Shown here in pieces: positions 18,818 to 28,212 of a stretch of 64,000 nucleotides of DNA. The stretch's first letter is position 1. Each line of letters opens with the position of its first letter. The stretch is from NCBI GenBank assembly GCA_036251935.1, contig CP133967.1, positions 124,001-188,000 of the forward strand, written 5' to 3'. The position numbers were made by a program, and so were the translations under genes. Below the pieces are notes generated by a model, which did not search any database, was not told where the DNA came from, and saw only the letters and a list, made by a program, of their open reading frames with translations. This DNA comes from Orbaceae bacterium lpD04 (GTDB lineage: Bacteria; Pseudomonadota; Gammaproteobacteria; Enterobacterales; Orbaceae).

Positions 18818-19516
18818 ATTAATTCCCAGCAGTTAGTTTTACCTGTTTCATTACCAGATACAGAAACATTTACCAGCTTTTATACTGGTGATAATTTACT
18901 TTTACTTAATTATTTAAAAGAAATTTTAAATAAATCTGGGTTTTATTCACTATATACCTGGTCCGCTTTTTTATCAGGAAAAACGCATTTATTACATGCA
19001 TCTTGTTATTATTTATCTCATTTAGATAAGCGAATTAGTTACATCCCCCTTGAACAGCATTTTTTATTAGAGCCTGATATATTATTAGGACTTGATGATT
19101 ATGATCTTGTCTGCTTAGATAATATTGATAAAATTGCGGGTAACAAGGCATGGGAAGTGGCTATTTTTGATCTTTTTAATCGCCTACTTGAAAATAATAA
19201 TAGTAAACTCCTAATTACTAGTAATGCATCACCTAAGCAGGTACCTTTTATTTTACCGGATTTAATTTCTAGATTAGAGTGGGGTCAAGTTTATCAATTA
19301 AAAGAACTTAGTGATGAAGATAAACTATATGCATTGCAACTTAGAGCATTATTAAGAGGTTTTGAGCTACCAACAGACGTAGGATTATTTTTACTAAAAC
19401 GTGTTGATCGCGATATGAAAACATTATCAAATCTGCTTGATAAACTTGATAAAATAACAATAACAGAGCAGAGGAAACTTACTATTCCTTTTATTAAAAC
19501 CGTATTTAATTTATGA
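18818..19516 (+). CDS. hda: DnaA regulatory inactivator, apparent ATT start codon
   Basis: AAA+ protein that, with the DNA-loaded beta clamp, stimulates ATP hydrolysis by DnaA and prevents re-initiation. The reading frame runs unbroken from upstream of 18818 but holds no ATG, GTG, TTG or CTG at the N-terminus. ATT at 18818 aligns with the family start (INSQQLVLPVSLPD against E. coli MNTPAQLSLPLYLPDD) and has GAGGT (18806-18810) seven bases before it, giving 232 residues against 233. The clamp-binding QLVLP motif, P-loop region LSGKTHLLHA, LDNIDKIAG and arginine-finger region ISRLEWGQ are all there. A GTG at 19157 lies in mid-domain and cannot be the start. It follows uraA, as in E. coli. Confidence 0.9.
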   Translation: MNSQQLVLPVSLPDTETFTSFYTGDNLLLLNYLKEILNKSGFYSLYTWSAFLSGKTHLLHASCYYLSHLDKRISYIPLEQHFLLEPDILLGLDDYDLVCLDNIDKIAGNKAWEVAIFDLFNRLLENNNSKLLITSNASPKQVPFILPDLISRLEWGQVYQLKELSDEDKLYALQLRALLRGFELPTDVGLFLLKRVDRDMKTLSNLLDKLDKITITEQRKLTIPFIKTVFNL

Positions 19517-19532
19517 TGTTATGGAGTAATTA

Positions 19533-20312
19533 ATGAATAATAAACCTGATGCAATTGTTTTTTTTGACTTAGATGGAACATTACTAACGAGTGATGTAAC
19601 AGTTGCTAAAAGTACTATTGAAGCGATAAATATTCTTCATAAGAATAATATTATGCCAGTAATTGCAACGGGTAGAACGATTTGTGAAGTGCAACATATT
19701 ATGAAGCAAGCTAAAATTGATTCAATTGTTGCTATGAATGGCCAATCTGTTTTTTATCAAGGAGAGCATATTTTTTCTAATAATATTGATATTAGCGTGA
19801 TTGATAAAGTAATGGCTTATTCAAAAACTAAAACAAATATCCCGCTTTCATTCTACAGTGATAAAATTATGCGAATTTCGGAATTAAGCGATCCAGCAAT
19901 AAAATTTTATCAATATTTAAAGCAGTCTGTGCCGCCTGTCGATCAAGATATTTATCGTAATGAACCAATTCAAATGTTACTTCTACTTTGTGAAGAAGGT
20001 GAAGAACAATATATTAAGCTATTCCCTGAATTATCTTTTATACGTAATACCCCATATTGTGTAGATGTTTTTAATCATGGTGGTTCAAAAGCATTTGGTA
20101 TTAAAAAACTACTCGAAAATAAAAAATTTTCAGATGTACCAACTTATGCATTTGGTGATGGCTTAAATGATATAGAAATGTTTGAATTAGTTGATCATCC
20201 CATTGCAATGGGAAATTGCGTTGAGCAATTAAAAAAATTAGCTGAATTTATTACCGATGATAATAATAATGATGGTATTGCCAAGGGTTTAAATAAATTT
20301 GGCTTAATATAA
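19533..20312 (+). CDS. Cof-type HAD-IIB sugar phosphatase family protein
   Basis: Haloacid-dehalogenase phosphatase with motif I FFDLDGTLL (residues 11-19, nucleophile Asp), motif II in VIATGRT, a cap domain in the middle and motif IV FGDGLNDIEMF (about 208-218). Cof proteins dephosphorylate small sugar phosphates or cofactors; the substrate of this one cannot be predicted. It starts 16 bases after hda and so is probably in the same transcript; a terminator follows. Confidence 0.9.
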   Translation: MNNKPDAIVFFDLDGTLLTSDVTVAKSTIEAINILHKNNIMPVIATGRTICEVQHIMKQAKIDSIVAMNGQSVFYQGEHIFSNNIDISVIDKVMAYSKTKTNIPLSFYSDKIMRISELSDPAIKFYQYLKQSVPPVDQDIYRNEPIQMLLLLCEEGEEQYIKLFPELSFIRNTPYCVDVFNHGGSKAFGIKKLLENKKFSDVPTYAFGDGLNDIEMFELVDHPIAMGNCVEQLKKLAEFITDDNNNDGIAKGLNKFGLI

Positions 20313-20314
20313 TC

Positions 20315-20348
20315 AAAAAAGAGTGTAATTAAATATTGCACTCTTTTT
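20315..20348. terminator. Bidirectional rho-independent terminator
   Basis: AAAAAAGAGTG and CACTCTTTTT form a stem around a 13-base loop between the HAD gene and the convergent anmK. A and T runs on both sides allow it to act in both directions. Confidence 0.85.
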
Positions 20349-20354
20349 GAGTAC

Positions 20355-21470
20355 TTATTTGGGATATATTACCCCTAAGCTTATTGATTTATTAGCGCCA
20401 GTTACACTTGGTATATTACTCTCTAAATTATTTATTCGGCAGTAAGCTAACCAAGCAAAAGCAATCGCCTCCATATAATCGGCACTTATTCCTTGTTGAT
20501 CTGTTGTAGTAACTAACCAATTTGGTAATAATTTATCAAATCGTTCAATGATTAGTGGATTTTTTGCACCACCACCACAAATCAGTAATTCATAAGGTAA
20601 TGATGGATTTAATAATTGATTGGCTAATAATTCATTTACTGTCGATCTAACTGTTAACTCAACAAGGGTTGTTTGAATATCTTGTGGAAGAAGATTAAAT
20701 GTCGATATTTTTTGTTTTAACCAGCCTAAATTGAAAAGCTCTCGACCTGTGCTTTTGGGATATGGTTGCTTAAAATAGTCTTCGATTAAAAATTCATTTA
20801 ATAATTGTTGATTTATTTTTCCTGTTTTAGCCCAAGTTGCGTCTTTGTCATAACTTTTAACTAAATTAGCCATTATCCAGCTATCTAATAATACATTTCC
20901 AGGGCCGGTATCATAACCAATAATTGGTTTATTTGGTGTTAAAACGGTAATATTACTAATTCCACCAATATTGAGTATAACTCTATTTTTATCGGGATCA
21001 CTAAAAATTGCATCATGGAAAGCCGGAACTAGCGGAGCACCCTGCCCACCCAAAGCCATATCTCTACGACGAAAATCAGCAATAGTTGTGATCCCCGTTT
21101 TAGCTGCAATAATATTGGCATCACCTATTTGCATCGTAAATGGATAACTACCAGTTGGTGAATGAAAAATAGTTTGCCCATGACAACCAATCGCAATAAT
21201 ATCTTTATTATTTATTTTATTTTTTTCGATAAAAAGGTTTATTATTGTTGCATATAATTCACCCAATTGATGATCAATTTCACCTAATTTTTGTAATGAG
21301 CTTTGCTTTTTTTCACATATAGTTAGTAAATCAGATTTAATATTGTCAGGTATTGGGTAGGTTTCGCCAATAATAAATGAGATTTTCTTCTCAGTTATAT
21401 TCACCAATGCGATATCTATGCCATCTAAGCTAGTACCTGACATCACGCCAATATAAAGTGCATCTCTCAT
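20355..21470 (-). CDS. anmK: Anhydro-N-acetylmuramic acid kinase
   Basis: Peptidoglycan recycling: cleaves and phosphorylates 1,6-anhydro-MurNAc to MurNAc-6-phosphate. The N-terminus YIGVMSGTSLDGID (about residues 6-19) is the ATPase phosphate-1 motif; GCHGQTIFH, NIGGISNITVL and GYDTGPGN follow, with the catalytic Asp in YDTGPGN. 371 residues. It begins 12 bases after tsaC on the minus strand, making dprA-tsaC-anmK a likely operon. No murQ is nearby. Confidence 0.95.
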   Translation of the reverse strand: MRDALYIGVMSGTSLDGIDIALVNITEKKISFIIGETYPIPDNIKSDLLTICEKKQSSLQKLGEIDHQLGELYATIINLFIEKNKINNKDIIAIGCHGQTIFHSPTGSYPFTMQIGDANIIAAKTGITTIADFRRRDMALGGQGAPLVPAFHDAIFSDPDKNRVILNIGGISNITVLTPNKPIIGYDTGPGNVLLDSWIMANLVKSYDKDATWAKTGKINQQLLNEFLIEDYFKQPYPKSTGRELFNLGWLKQKISTFNLLPQDIQTTLVELTVRSTVNELLANQLLNPSLPYELLICGGGAKNPLIIERFDKLLPNWLVTTTDQQGISADYMEAIAFAWLAYCRINNLESNIPSVTGANKSISLGVIYPK

Positions 21471-21482
21471 TACTATTCCCCT

Positions 21483-22043
21483 TTATCCTTGCCTAATTAT
21501 TTGCCCTGTTTTTATATCTCTAATTTCTGATGGATTTTTTCTTTTACCTATTTCTCCTTGCAAAACAGGAAAGTCGATACCAAATTGCGTTTCAACTTCA
21601 GCCATTGTTCGGCAAGGGTCTTGGCCTGAAAGATTTGCACTTGTTGATACAATTGGCTTATCAAATAACGTACAAAGTTTGCTAACTAAAAAATGATCCG
21701 TAACTCTGATCGCAATTGAGTCAAACTGACCAGTTAAAAAATAAGGTGTATTACTATTTTTAGGAACAATCCATGTCACTGCGCCAGGCCAAGAATTAAG
21801 CATTATTTTTTTTTGCTGACTAGTTATTTTTGACTGATCAATATAGGGGATCAGCTGTTCAAAATTGCTAGCAATTAATATTAATCCTTTTTCAATGGGA
21901 CGATTTTTTAATGATAAAATGGTTAATACAGCATTTTTATTGTCAGGATCGCAACCTAAGCCAAAAACGGCTTCTGTTGGGTAAGCAATAACCTCACCTA
22001 GGCTTAGTTTTTTACATGATTGAGTTAATGAAAGTATTGTCAT
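21483..22043 (-). CDS. tsaC: Threonylcarbamoyl-AMP synthase
   Basis: Makes threonylcarbamoyl-AMP from threonine, bicarbonate and ATP, the first step of t6A37 formation in tRNAs reading ANN codons. The YrdC fold signature [18 protein letters not shown] (about residues 16-33) and the [12 protein letters not shown] and [12 protein letters not shown] stretches are conserved. 186 residues indicates the short TsaC form without the Sua5 extension. It lies between dprA and anmK on the same strand. Confidence 0.95.
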   Translation of the reverse strand: MTILSLTQSCKKLSLGEVIAYPTEAVFGLGCDPDNKNAVLTILSLKNRPIEKGLILIASNFEQLIPYIDQSKITSQQKKIMLNSWPGAVTWIVPKNSNTPYFLTGQFDSIAIRVTDHFLVSKLCTLFDKPIVSTSANLSGQDPCRTMAEVETQFGIDFPVLQGEIGKRKNPSEIRDIKTGQIIRQG

Positions 22044-22108
22044 AGCTAATTTTAATCGTCTTTTATTGTTAAATATATTAGCACTTTTAAGCTAACAAGT
22101 TTATATAA

Positions 22109-23176
22109 TTACAGGTATTTCTTACGAATATAGCCGCCATTCACTGATTCAATTAATCCTTCAAGTTCTAACTCTATTAGTTTTACTGATACCTCTGCAA
22201 CGGATAATCTTACTTTATCTGCAATAATATCGATAGGTATAGCTTGGTTATTTATTACCGCTAGAATTGCAGGATGAATAATGGGTAAATTATCCAATGT
22301 CTGCCCAATATTTTTTTTAATCCATGATAAACGACTTGAATAGTGCTCCAATATATCATTTGGCTTTGTGACTAAATAAGCCCCTTGCTTAATTAACCAA
22401 TGAGTACCGTTGCAATTTGAGTTATCTATATCGCCAGGTAAAGCAAAAACATCACGATTTTGTTCTAGTGCGAAACGAGCGGTAATTAATGATCCACTCT
22501 TCTCTGATGCTTCAATTACAAAGGTACCTAAGCAAAGGCCACTAATAATACGATTTCGGCGTGGAAAGTGTTTTGGCAGTGCTAATTTATCAGGTAAAAA
22601 TTCAGAAATAATTGTGCCTTTATTTGCTATAATATCTTTAGCTAAATTAAAGTTTGTTTTAGGAAAAATATGTTGTAAGCCGCTTCCTAAAACAGCAATT
22701 GTTTTACCTGTTACATCAAGTGCTCCCCGATGGCAAATTGCATCAATACCTAACGCTAAACCACTGGTGATCGTTAATCCATTTATAGCCAGTTCGCTGG
22801 CAAAATAACGTCCCCACATAGCCCCGTACTCACTAAAAGCTCGACTACCAACCATTGCTATTTGTGGTGTTGCTAATAAATTTTTATCGCCTTTACCAAA
22901 TAATAATAAAGGAGCATTACTAATTTGTTTTAGATTTTCTGGATAAAATTGATCGCTATAACTAATTAAAAAGTGATTATCTTTATTTATCCAATCTAAT
23001 GTTTTAGTTATATCATATTGATAAAATTGTTTTATCTGCTCTGAATTAAATTTAAGTTGATGTAGTAAAAAATTATCATCAATATCATCACCTACTTGAT
23101 AGAGGTATTGCCTAATTTTTGAGGATTTTTTGTTATCAACTATTGAAAATCTAATTAAAAACTCATATCTATTCAT
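22109..23176 (-). CDS. dprA: DNA-processing protein DprA
   Basis: Binds incoming single-stranded DNA and loads RecA during natural transformation. A helical N-terminal SAM-like region is followed by the Rossmann-like domain: IAMVGSRAFSEYG, SGLALGIDAICHRGAL, VLGSGLQHIFPK and FPRRNRIISGLC. A winged-helix C-terminal domain (about residues 290-355) is present. At 355 residues it is full length. It is divergent from def, as in E. coli. Other competence genes are not in the window, so natural competence cannot be claimed. Confidence 0.95.
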   Translation of the reverse strand: MNRYEFLIRFSIVDNKKSSKIRQYLYQVGDDIDDNFLLHQLKFNSEQIKQFYQYDITKTLDWINKDNHFLISYSDQFYPENLKQISNAPLLLFGKGDKNLLATPQIAMVGSRAFSEYGAMWGRYFASELAINGLTITSGLALGIDAICHRGALDVTGKTIAVLGSGLQHIFPKTNFNLAKDIIANKGTIISEFLPDKLALPKHFPRRNRIISGLCLGTFVIEASEKSGSLITARFALEQNRDVFALPGDIDNSNCNGTHWLIKQGAYLVTKPNDILEHYSSRLSWIKKNIGQTLDNLPIIHPAILAVINNQAIPIDIIADKVRLSVAEVSVKLIELELEGLIESVNGGYIRKKYL

Positions 23177-23285
23177 ACACTCACTATTTTAATAATAGGA
23201 ATTAAAGGCTACCCATTAATATAATTAGTGTTTACAATACATACCGAATAATTGAACAACTATTTAGAGGCAAATCGAAAAATTT

Positions 23286-23795
23286 ATGGCTATTTTACCA
23301 GTATTACGTTTTCCTGATGAAAGGCTACGCAAAATTGCTAAACCAGTTGAAAAAATCACAGCACAAACACAGCAAATTATTGATGATATGATAGAAACGA
23401 TGTATGCAGAAGAAGGGATTGGCCTTGCTGCAACACAAGTTAATATTCATCAACGAATTATTGTTATTGATGTATCAGAAAATCATGATCAAGTTTATGT
23501 TATTATCAATCCTGAAGTAATGTGTAAAAATGGTGAAACAGGCATTGAAGAAGGTTGCTTATCTGTTCCTGATAGCCGGGGTTTTGTTTCACGCGCAGAG
23601 ACAATTAAGATTAAAGCTTTAAATCGAGATGGTGAAACTTATGAGATTGATGCTGATGGCTTACTTGCAATTTGTATTCAGCACGAAATGGATCATTTGA
23701 TGGGAAAATTATTTGTTGATTATCTTTCACCTTTAAAACGTCAGCGAATTGAACAAAAAATGAAAAAAATGAACCGCCTTGAAGCCAAACAATAG
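23286..23795 (+). CDS. def: Peptide deformylase
   Basis: Metalloenzyme that removes the formyl group from the initiator Met of new proteins. All three motifs are present: GIGLAATQV (about residues 44-52), EEGCLSVPD (about 88-96, metal-binding Cys) and [14 protein letters not shown] (about 129-142, with the HExxH metal site). 169 residues, like E. coli. The usual partner fmt does not follow; the next gene is a convergent broken hxlR. The stop codon is embedded in a terminator stem. Confidence 0.97.
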   Translation: MAILPVLRFPDERLRKIAKPVEKITAQTQQIIDDMIETMYAEEGIGLAATQVNIHQRIIVIDVSENHDQVYVIINPEVMCKNGETGIEEGCLSVPDSRGFVSRAETIKIKALNRDGETYEIDADGLLAICIQHEMDHLMGKLFVDYLSPLKRQRIEQKMKKMNRLEAKQ

Positions 23796-23801
23796 TTTGG
23801 C
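23784..23801. terminator. Hairpin terminator overlapping the def stop
   Basis: GCCAAAC, loop AATA, GTTTGGC, followed on the plus strand by CTTTATTT. The stem covers the last codons of def, and the convergent hxlR remnant ends three bases beyond. Confidence 0.7.
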
Positions 23802-23803
23802 CT

Positions 23804-24139
23804 TTATTTGTCATTTTCTATTCCCCATTGACATATATCTTTAATAAGTTGTTTTAAACTTTTACCTTTTGTCGTTAATGTATATTCAACTTTTGGTGGG
23901 ATCTGCGGATATTCTTTACGATTAATAATGCCATCTAGTTCTAGTTCTAGTTCTTTTAATTGTGAGCTGAGCATTTTATGTGTAATCCCTGTAATACTAC
24001 GTTTTATCTCACCATAACGAGCCACTTCACTGCAAATAAGTAAATAGATAATTTTCATTTTCCATTTACCCGCAATAATTGAAAGCGTATATTCAAATGG
24101 CTTCTTATCAATAACTTCTATTATGCGTTTTTACCACAT
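23804..24139 (-). pseudogene. HxlR-family transcriptional regulator with a stop at codon 3
   Basis: The frame from ATG 24139 gives MW, then TAA (24131-24133), then an uninterrupted HxlR domain: FEYTLSIIAGKWK, helix-turn-helix ITGITHKMLSSQLKEL, and the wing YPQIPPKVEYTLTTKG. The ATG has AGGA five bases upstream, so it is the ancestral start of a normal 111-residue protein. The only later in-frame ATG (24058) falls after GKWK and would drop the first helix. One base change, for example CAA to TAA, explains it. HxlR proteins usually repress a neighbouring oxidoreductase, here the divergent old-yellow-enzyme gene. Re-initiation or an ATA/ATT start cannot be excluded. Confidence 0.8.
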
Positions 24140-24257
24140 TACTTTCCTTTTGGTGCATATCATACTAAAAAGTGCATACTTTCTAAAAAATAAAAAAAGA
24201 TTATAATCAATTTGTAATCAATAATTCAATATTTTCCAAATTAATAAGGAGTTTTCG

Positions 24258-25352
24258 ATGAGTAAACTATTTAGTCCTATTAAAATAGGTGATCAGCATT
24301 TTGAAAATAGAATCGTTATTCCGCCAATGTGTCAATATTCAGCAAAAAATGGCTTAGCCACTGATTGGCATTTAATGCATTATGGATCTCTTTCTCATTC
24401 TGGCGCTGGATTAATGATTTTAGAAGCGACATCTATAAGCCCTGAAGGTCGATTATCTCCTTTTGATTTAGGTCTATGGGGGGATGAGCAAGAACATGCT
24501 ATGCAATCATTAATTTCATCAATCCGTAAGTATTCAAAAATGCCAATTGCTGTCCAACTTGTTCATGCTGGCCGAAAAGCATCAATGCCTGAGCCTTGGA
24601 AAGATGAAAAACATGTTTCTATCGAGCAAGGCGGTTGGAAAACCATAGCGCCATCAGCGATTGCTTTTGATTCTAATTATGATACACCAAAAGAATTAAC
24701 GACAGATGAAGTTAAAAATTTAATAAAACAATTTGCAGATGCAGCAATTAGAGCTGATCGCGCTGGTATTGATTTTATTGAAATTCATGGTGCTCATGGC
24801 TATTTAATTCATCAATTTTTATCACCCTTAAGCAATCATAGAACAGATGAATACGGTGGAAGTCTTGATAACCGTTTACGTTTTGTTATAGAAGTCTTTA
24901 AGGCGATTAGATCTGTATTTCCTAAACAAAAAGGTGTTGGGATCCGAATTTCTGCAACGGATTGGGTTGAAGGTGGTTGGGATTTATCTCAGTCAATCGT
25001 ACTTGCTAAAAAACTAAACGAATTAGGTTGTAGCTATATCCATGTATCAACTGGTGGCCTTGATATACGTCAGCAAATTCCAGTGGGGCCAAACTATCAA
25101 GTCCCTTTTGCGCAGGAGATAAAGCAACAAGTTACTATGCCTGTTATTGCAGTTGGTCTTATTACTCAAGCTATTCAAGCTGAGGCTATTGTTTCAACCG
25201 GTCAAGCCGATATGGTAGCAATAGGCCGCGATATGTTATTTGAACCACATTGGCCTTGGCGTGCAGCTAAAATACTTGGTGCTCAGGTGACTGTGCCGCC
25301 ACAGTATGCGCGTAGTGCCCCACATGGCAGTAAAGACTTATTCAAAAAATAG
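24258..25352 (+). CDS. NADPH dehydrogenase of the old yellow enzyme family (YqjM/NamA-like)
   Basis: FMN flavoprotein that reduces activated C=C bonds of enones, aldehydes and nitro compounds. The TIM-barrel start FENRIVIPPMCQYSA (about residues 15-29), QLVHAGRKAS, the catalytic pair in EIHGAHGYLIHQFLSP (about 176-191), HRTDEYGGSLDNR and the C-terminal AIGRDML FMN-phosphate loop fit the YqjM class rather than NemA. AAGGAG precedes the ATG. It is divergent from an HxlR regulator that has lost its start region, so control by that repressor may be lost. Confidence 0.92.
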   Translation: MSKLFSPIKIGDQHFENRIVIPPMCQYSAKNGLATDWHLMHYGSLSHSGAGLMILEATSISPEGRLSPFDLGLWGDEQEHAMQSLISSIRKYSKMPIAVQLVHAGRKASMPEPWKDEKHVSIEQGGWKTIAPSAIAFDSNYDTPKELTTDEVKNLIKQFADAAIRADRAGIDFIEIHGAHGYLIHQFLSPLSNHRTDEYGGSLDNRLRFVIEVFKAIRSVFPKQKGVGIRISATDWVEGGWDLSQSIVLAKKLNELGCSYIHVSTGGLDIRQQIPVGPNYQVPFAQEIKQQVTMPVIAVGLITQAIQAEAIVSTGQADMVAIGRDMLFEPHWPWRAAKILGAQVTVPPQYARSAPHGSKDLFKK

Positions 25353-25357
25353 CCATA

Positions 25358-25383
25358 AAAAAGCCCTAGGATAAGGGCTTTTT
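25358..25383. terminator. Bidirectional rho-independent terminator
   Basis: AAAAAGCCCT, six-base loop, AGGGCTTTTT, between the old yellow enzyme gene and the convergent satP. Confidence 0.9.
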
Positions 25384-25425
25384 ACTATAATTAAGTGTTA
25401 CAATAAAATTTTAACGAATTAATTA
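25384..25425 (+). repeat. Dispersed intergenic repeat, copy 2
   Basis: 34 of 42 bases match 34743-34784 without gaps, including ACTATAAT at the left and TAACGAATTAATTA at the right. It ends on the satP stop codon. Core shared with 3433-3454. Confidence 0.6.
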
Positions 25426-26001
25426 ATGATTTGAACCTTTAGGTGCTCCGATTGGTAAAATGGTACGTCCATGTTGTTCATTGATAACTTCAGCCATTGC
25501 TAAATAGATAGCGCTTGCACCACAAATAATTCCTTCAAAGCCAGCAATATGAATAATAGTACTATTATTACAGATATTACCAATAGCAAGTAAAGCAAAT
25601 AAGATAGTTAAGCTTGCAAAAACAAACTGTAATGCCTTATTTGCTTTCAACGTACCTATAAACATAAAGGCTGTAAAAACGCCCCATAAAGCTAAGAAAA
25701 TGCCTAAAAAGACTTTATCTGTTGGCGCAGTAGCTGCAGCTGTTGGTAAATACCAGATCCCAACTAATACAATCCAGAAAAAACCATAAGACGTAAATGC
25801 GGTTGTACCAAAAGTATTACCTTTACGGAATTCTAAAATTCCTGCGATAACTTGAGCAAGTCCGCCGTAAAAAATACCCATAGAAACAATAGCTGTAACA
25901 GCAGGGAAAAAGCCTGCATTATGAATATTTAATAAAACTGTTGTCATACCAAATCCCATTAAGCCTAAAGGACCCGGGTTTGCAAGTTTAGTATTTTCCA
26001 T
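25423..26001 (-). CDS. satP: Acetate/succinate:proton symporter, GPR1/FUN34/YaaH family
   Basis: Small inner-membrane channel-like protein for uptake of acetate and succinate. Six membrane helices are visible, and the family motif NPGPLGLMGFGMTT opens helix 1 (about residues 8-21). I choose the ATG at 26001, with AGGA eight bases upstream, giving MENTKLANPG and 192 residues as in E. coli (188). A longer frame to 26076 adds an unrelated hydrophobic stretch. It is divergent from dnaK; in E. coli satP also lies close to dnaK. Confidence 0.92.
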   Translation of the reverse strand: MENTKLANPGPLGLMGFGMTTVLLNIHNAGFFPAVTAIVSMGIFYGGLAQVIAGILEFRKGNTFGTTAFTSYGFFWIVLVGIWYLPTAAATAPTDKVFLGIFLALWGVFTAFMFIGTLKANKALQFVFASLTILFALLAIGNICNNSTIIHIAGFEGIICGASAIYLAMAEVINEQHGRTILPIGAPKGSNH

Positions 26002-26106
26002 AAAATTCCTAATTATTAAAAGTTTAATTAATGCTTTAAGCGCTGCAATAATAAGGGGAGACCAGCTCGCAATCAATAGCTACTGAAAAAAAATTTATTT
26101 TTACCC

Positions 26107-26134
26107 CTTGATATTAGCTATTATGCTCCCATCT
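26107..26134 (+). promoter_or_regulatory. Sigma-32 heat-shock promoter of dnaK
   Basis: CTTGATA, a 13-base spacer and TCCCATCT closely match the sigma-32 consensus CTTGAAA and CCCCATNT. It lies about 100 bases upstream of the dnaK start. Confidence 0.82.
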
Positions 26135-26236
26135 ATGAGGAAACAAATATTTCCTTGTTATTATTAGGGACTTGAAAAAAAATATTTCATACCTATATAC
26201 AAGAAATAAAATTCAGGTTTTTAGGAGAAGATTATT

Positions 26237-28144
26237 ATGGGTAAAATTATTGGTATTGATTTAGGTACAACAAATTCATGTGTTGCAGTAATGGACAATG
26301 GTCAGGCAAAAGTGTTAGAAAATGCCGAGGGTGATCGTACAACCCCATCTATTATTGCTTATACACAAGATGGTGAAATCTTAGTTGGTCAACCAGCAAA
26401 ACGCCAAGCGGTAACTAATCCGCAAAATACACTTTTTGCTATTAAACGTTTAATTGGCCGTAGGTATGAAGATGCGGAAGTTCAACGTGATGTAAGTATC
26501 ATGCCTTACAAAATTGTTAAAGCTGATAATGGTGATGCATGGGTTGATATTAAAGGTCAAAAAATCGCACCACCACAAATTTCAGCAGAAGTTTTAAAGA
26601 AAATGAAAAAAACCGCTGAAGATTATCTTGGTGAAGCGGTGACTGAAGCAGTTATTACTGTGCCTGCTTATTTTAACGATGCACAGCGTCAAGCAACTAA
26701 AGATGCTGGTCGTATTGCAGGGCTTGAAGTTAGACGTATTATTAATGAGCCAACAGCTGCTGCACTTGCTTATGGTTTAGATAAAGATGTTGGTAACAGA
26801 ACTATCGCGGTTTTTGACTTAGGTGGTGGTACATTTGATATTTCAATTATTGAAATTGATGATGTTGACGGCGAAAAAACATTTGAAGTATTAGCGACAA
26901 ATGGTGATACACATTTAGGCGGTGAAGATTTTGATTCTCGTTTAATTAATTACTTAGTTGAAGAATTTAAACGTGAGCAAGGTTTTGATTTAAAAAATGA
27001 TCCACTTGCAATGCAGCGTTTAAAGGAAGCAGCTGAAAAAGCGAAAATTGAGCTTTCATCTGCGCAGCAAACAGATATTAACTTACCATATATTACTGCT
27101 GACGCAAGCGGCCCTAAACACTTAAATATTAAAGTAACTCGTGCAAAACTTGAGTCTTTAGTTGAAGATTTAGTTAAACGCTCAATGGAACCGGTAAAAA
27201 CAGCATTAAAAGATGCGGGATTATCAGTATCTGATATTCAAGATGTAATCTTGGTTGGTGGTCAAACACGTATGCCAATGGTTCAAAAAGTGGTTGCAGA
27301 CTTTTTTGGCAAAGAGCCTCGTAAAGATGTTAACCCTGATGAAGCTGTTGCTGTTGGTGCTGCTGTTCAAGGTGGTGTTTTAGGTGGTGATGTTAAAGAT
27401 GTCTTATTACTTGATGTTACGCCATTATCATTAGGTATTGAAACAATGGGTAGCGTAATGACACCATTGATTGAGAAAAATACGACTATTCCAACTAAAC
27501 ATAGTCAAGTTTTCTCAACAGCTGAAGATAACCAATCAGCAGTAACTATTCATGTGTTACAAGGTGAGCGTAAGCGTGCTAGTGATAATAAGTCATTAGG
27601 TCAGTTTAACCTTGATGGAATTCAAGCAGCTCCACGTGGTATGGCTCAAATTGAAGTAACTTTTGATATTGATGCTGATGGTATTTTACATGTATCAGCG
27701 AAAGATAAAAATACTGGTCGTGAGCAAAATATTACCATTAAGGCTTCTTCTGGATTAAGTGAAGAAGAGATCCAAAAAATGGTTCAAGATGCTGAAATGA
27801 ATGCTGAAGCGGATCGTAAATTTGAAGAGTTAGCACAAATTCGTAACCAAGCGGACCACTTAGTTCATTCAACGCGTAAACAAGTGTCAGAAGCGGGTGA
27901 GCAATTACCTGAAGATGATAAAAAAGCGATTGAAGATGCGGTTTCTGCTTTAGAAGTATCTGCTCGTGGTGAGGATAAAGCTGAAATTGAAGCAAAAATC
28001 CAAGCATTAATGGAAATATCTAAAAAGTTACTTGAAATTGCCCAACAGCAATCTGGCGCAGAACAACCTAATGCTGGTAGTAATGCAAAACCAGAAGATG
28101 ACGTTGTTGATGCGGACTTCAAAGAAGTTGATGATAATAAATAA
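26237..28144 (+). CDS. dnaK: Chaperone protein DnaK (Hsp70)
   Basis: ATP-driven chaperone working with DnaJ and GrpE. The nucleotide domain (about 1-385) starts [18 protein letters not shown] and has [17 protein letters not shown]; the linker [13 protein letters not shown] (about 390-402) and the peptide-binding and helical lid domains follow, ending in the acidic [13 protein letters not shown] tail. 635 residues. AGGAG precedes the ATG. A sigma-32 promoter lies upstream, and dnaJ follows after a 184-base gap containing a hairpin. grpE with its own sigma-32 promoter is at 47559. Confidence 0.99.
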   Translation: MGKIIGIDLGTTNSCVAVMDNGQAKVLENAEGDRTTPSIIAYTQDGEILVGQPAKRQAVTNPQNTLFAIKRLIGRRYEDAEVQRDVSIMPYKIVKADNGDAWVDIKGQKIAPPQISAEVLKKMKKTAEDYLGEAVTEAVITVPAYFNDAQRQATKDAGRIAGLEVRRIINEPTAAALAYGLDKDVGNRTIAVFDLGGGTFDISIIEIDDVDGEKTFEVLATNGDTHLGGEDFDSRLINYLVEEFKREQGFDLKNDPLAMQRLKEAAEKAKIELSSAQQTDINLPYITADASGPKHLNIKVTRAKLESLVEDLVKRSMEPVKTALKDAGLSVSDIQDVILVGGQTRMPMVQKVVADFFGKEPRKDVNPDEAVAVGAAVQGGVLGGDVKDVLLLDVTPLSLGIETMGSVMTPLIEKNTTIPTKHSQVFSTAEDNQSAVTIHVLQGERKRASDNKSLGQFNLDGIQAAPRGMAQIEVTFDIDADGILHVSAKDKNTGREQNITIKASSGLSEEEIQKMVQDAEMNAEADRKFEELAQIRNQADHLVHSTRKQVSEAGEQLPEDDKKAIEDAVSALEVSARGEDKAEIEAKIQALMEISKKLLEIAQQQSGAEQPNAGSNAKPEDDVVDADFKEVDDNK

Positions 28145-28180
28145 TTATTATTTATTTGATTATTAGAGAGTTATTACATT

Positions 28181-28212
28181 TAAACGGGCAAGAGGTAACT
28201 CAAGCCCGTTTA
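28181..28212 (+). other. Nested hairpin between dnaK and dnaJ
   Basis: TAAACGGGC and GCCCGTTTA enclose a second stem GAG/CTC with loop GTAA; the two stems are separated by AA on both sides. No T-run follows, so it more likely attenuates or marks an mRNA processing site than fully terminates. Confidence 0.65.

Noticed and set aside
19157-19516. Short hda beginning at GTG 19157
   Set aside because: It would lack the clamp-binding motif and the whole nucleotide-binding half, which are encoded in frame immediately upstream.
26002-26076. Longer SatP start at 26076
   Set aside because: The added 25 residues are not family-like, and ATG 26001 has AGGA at the right distance.
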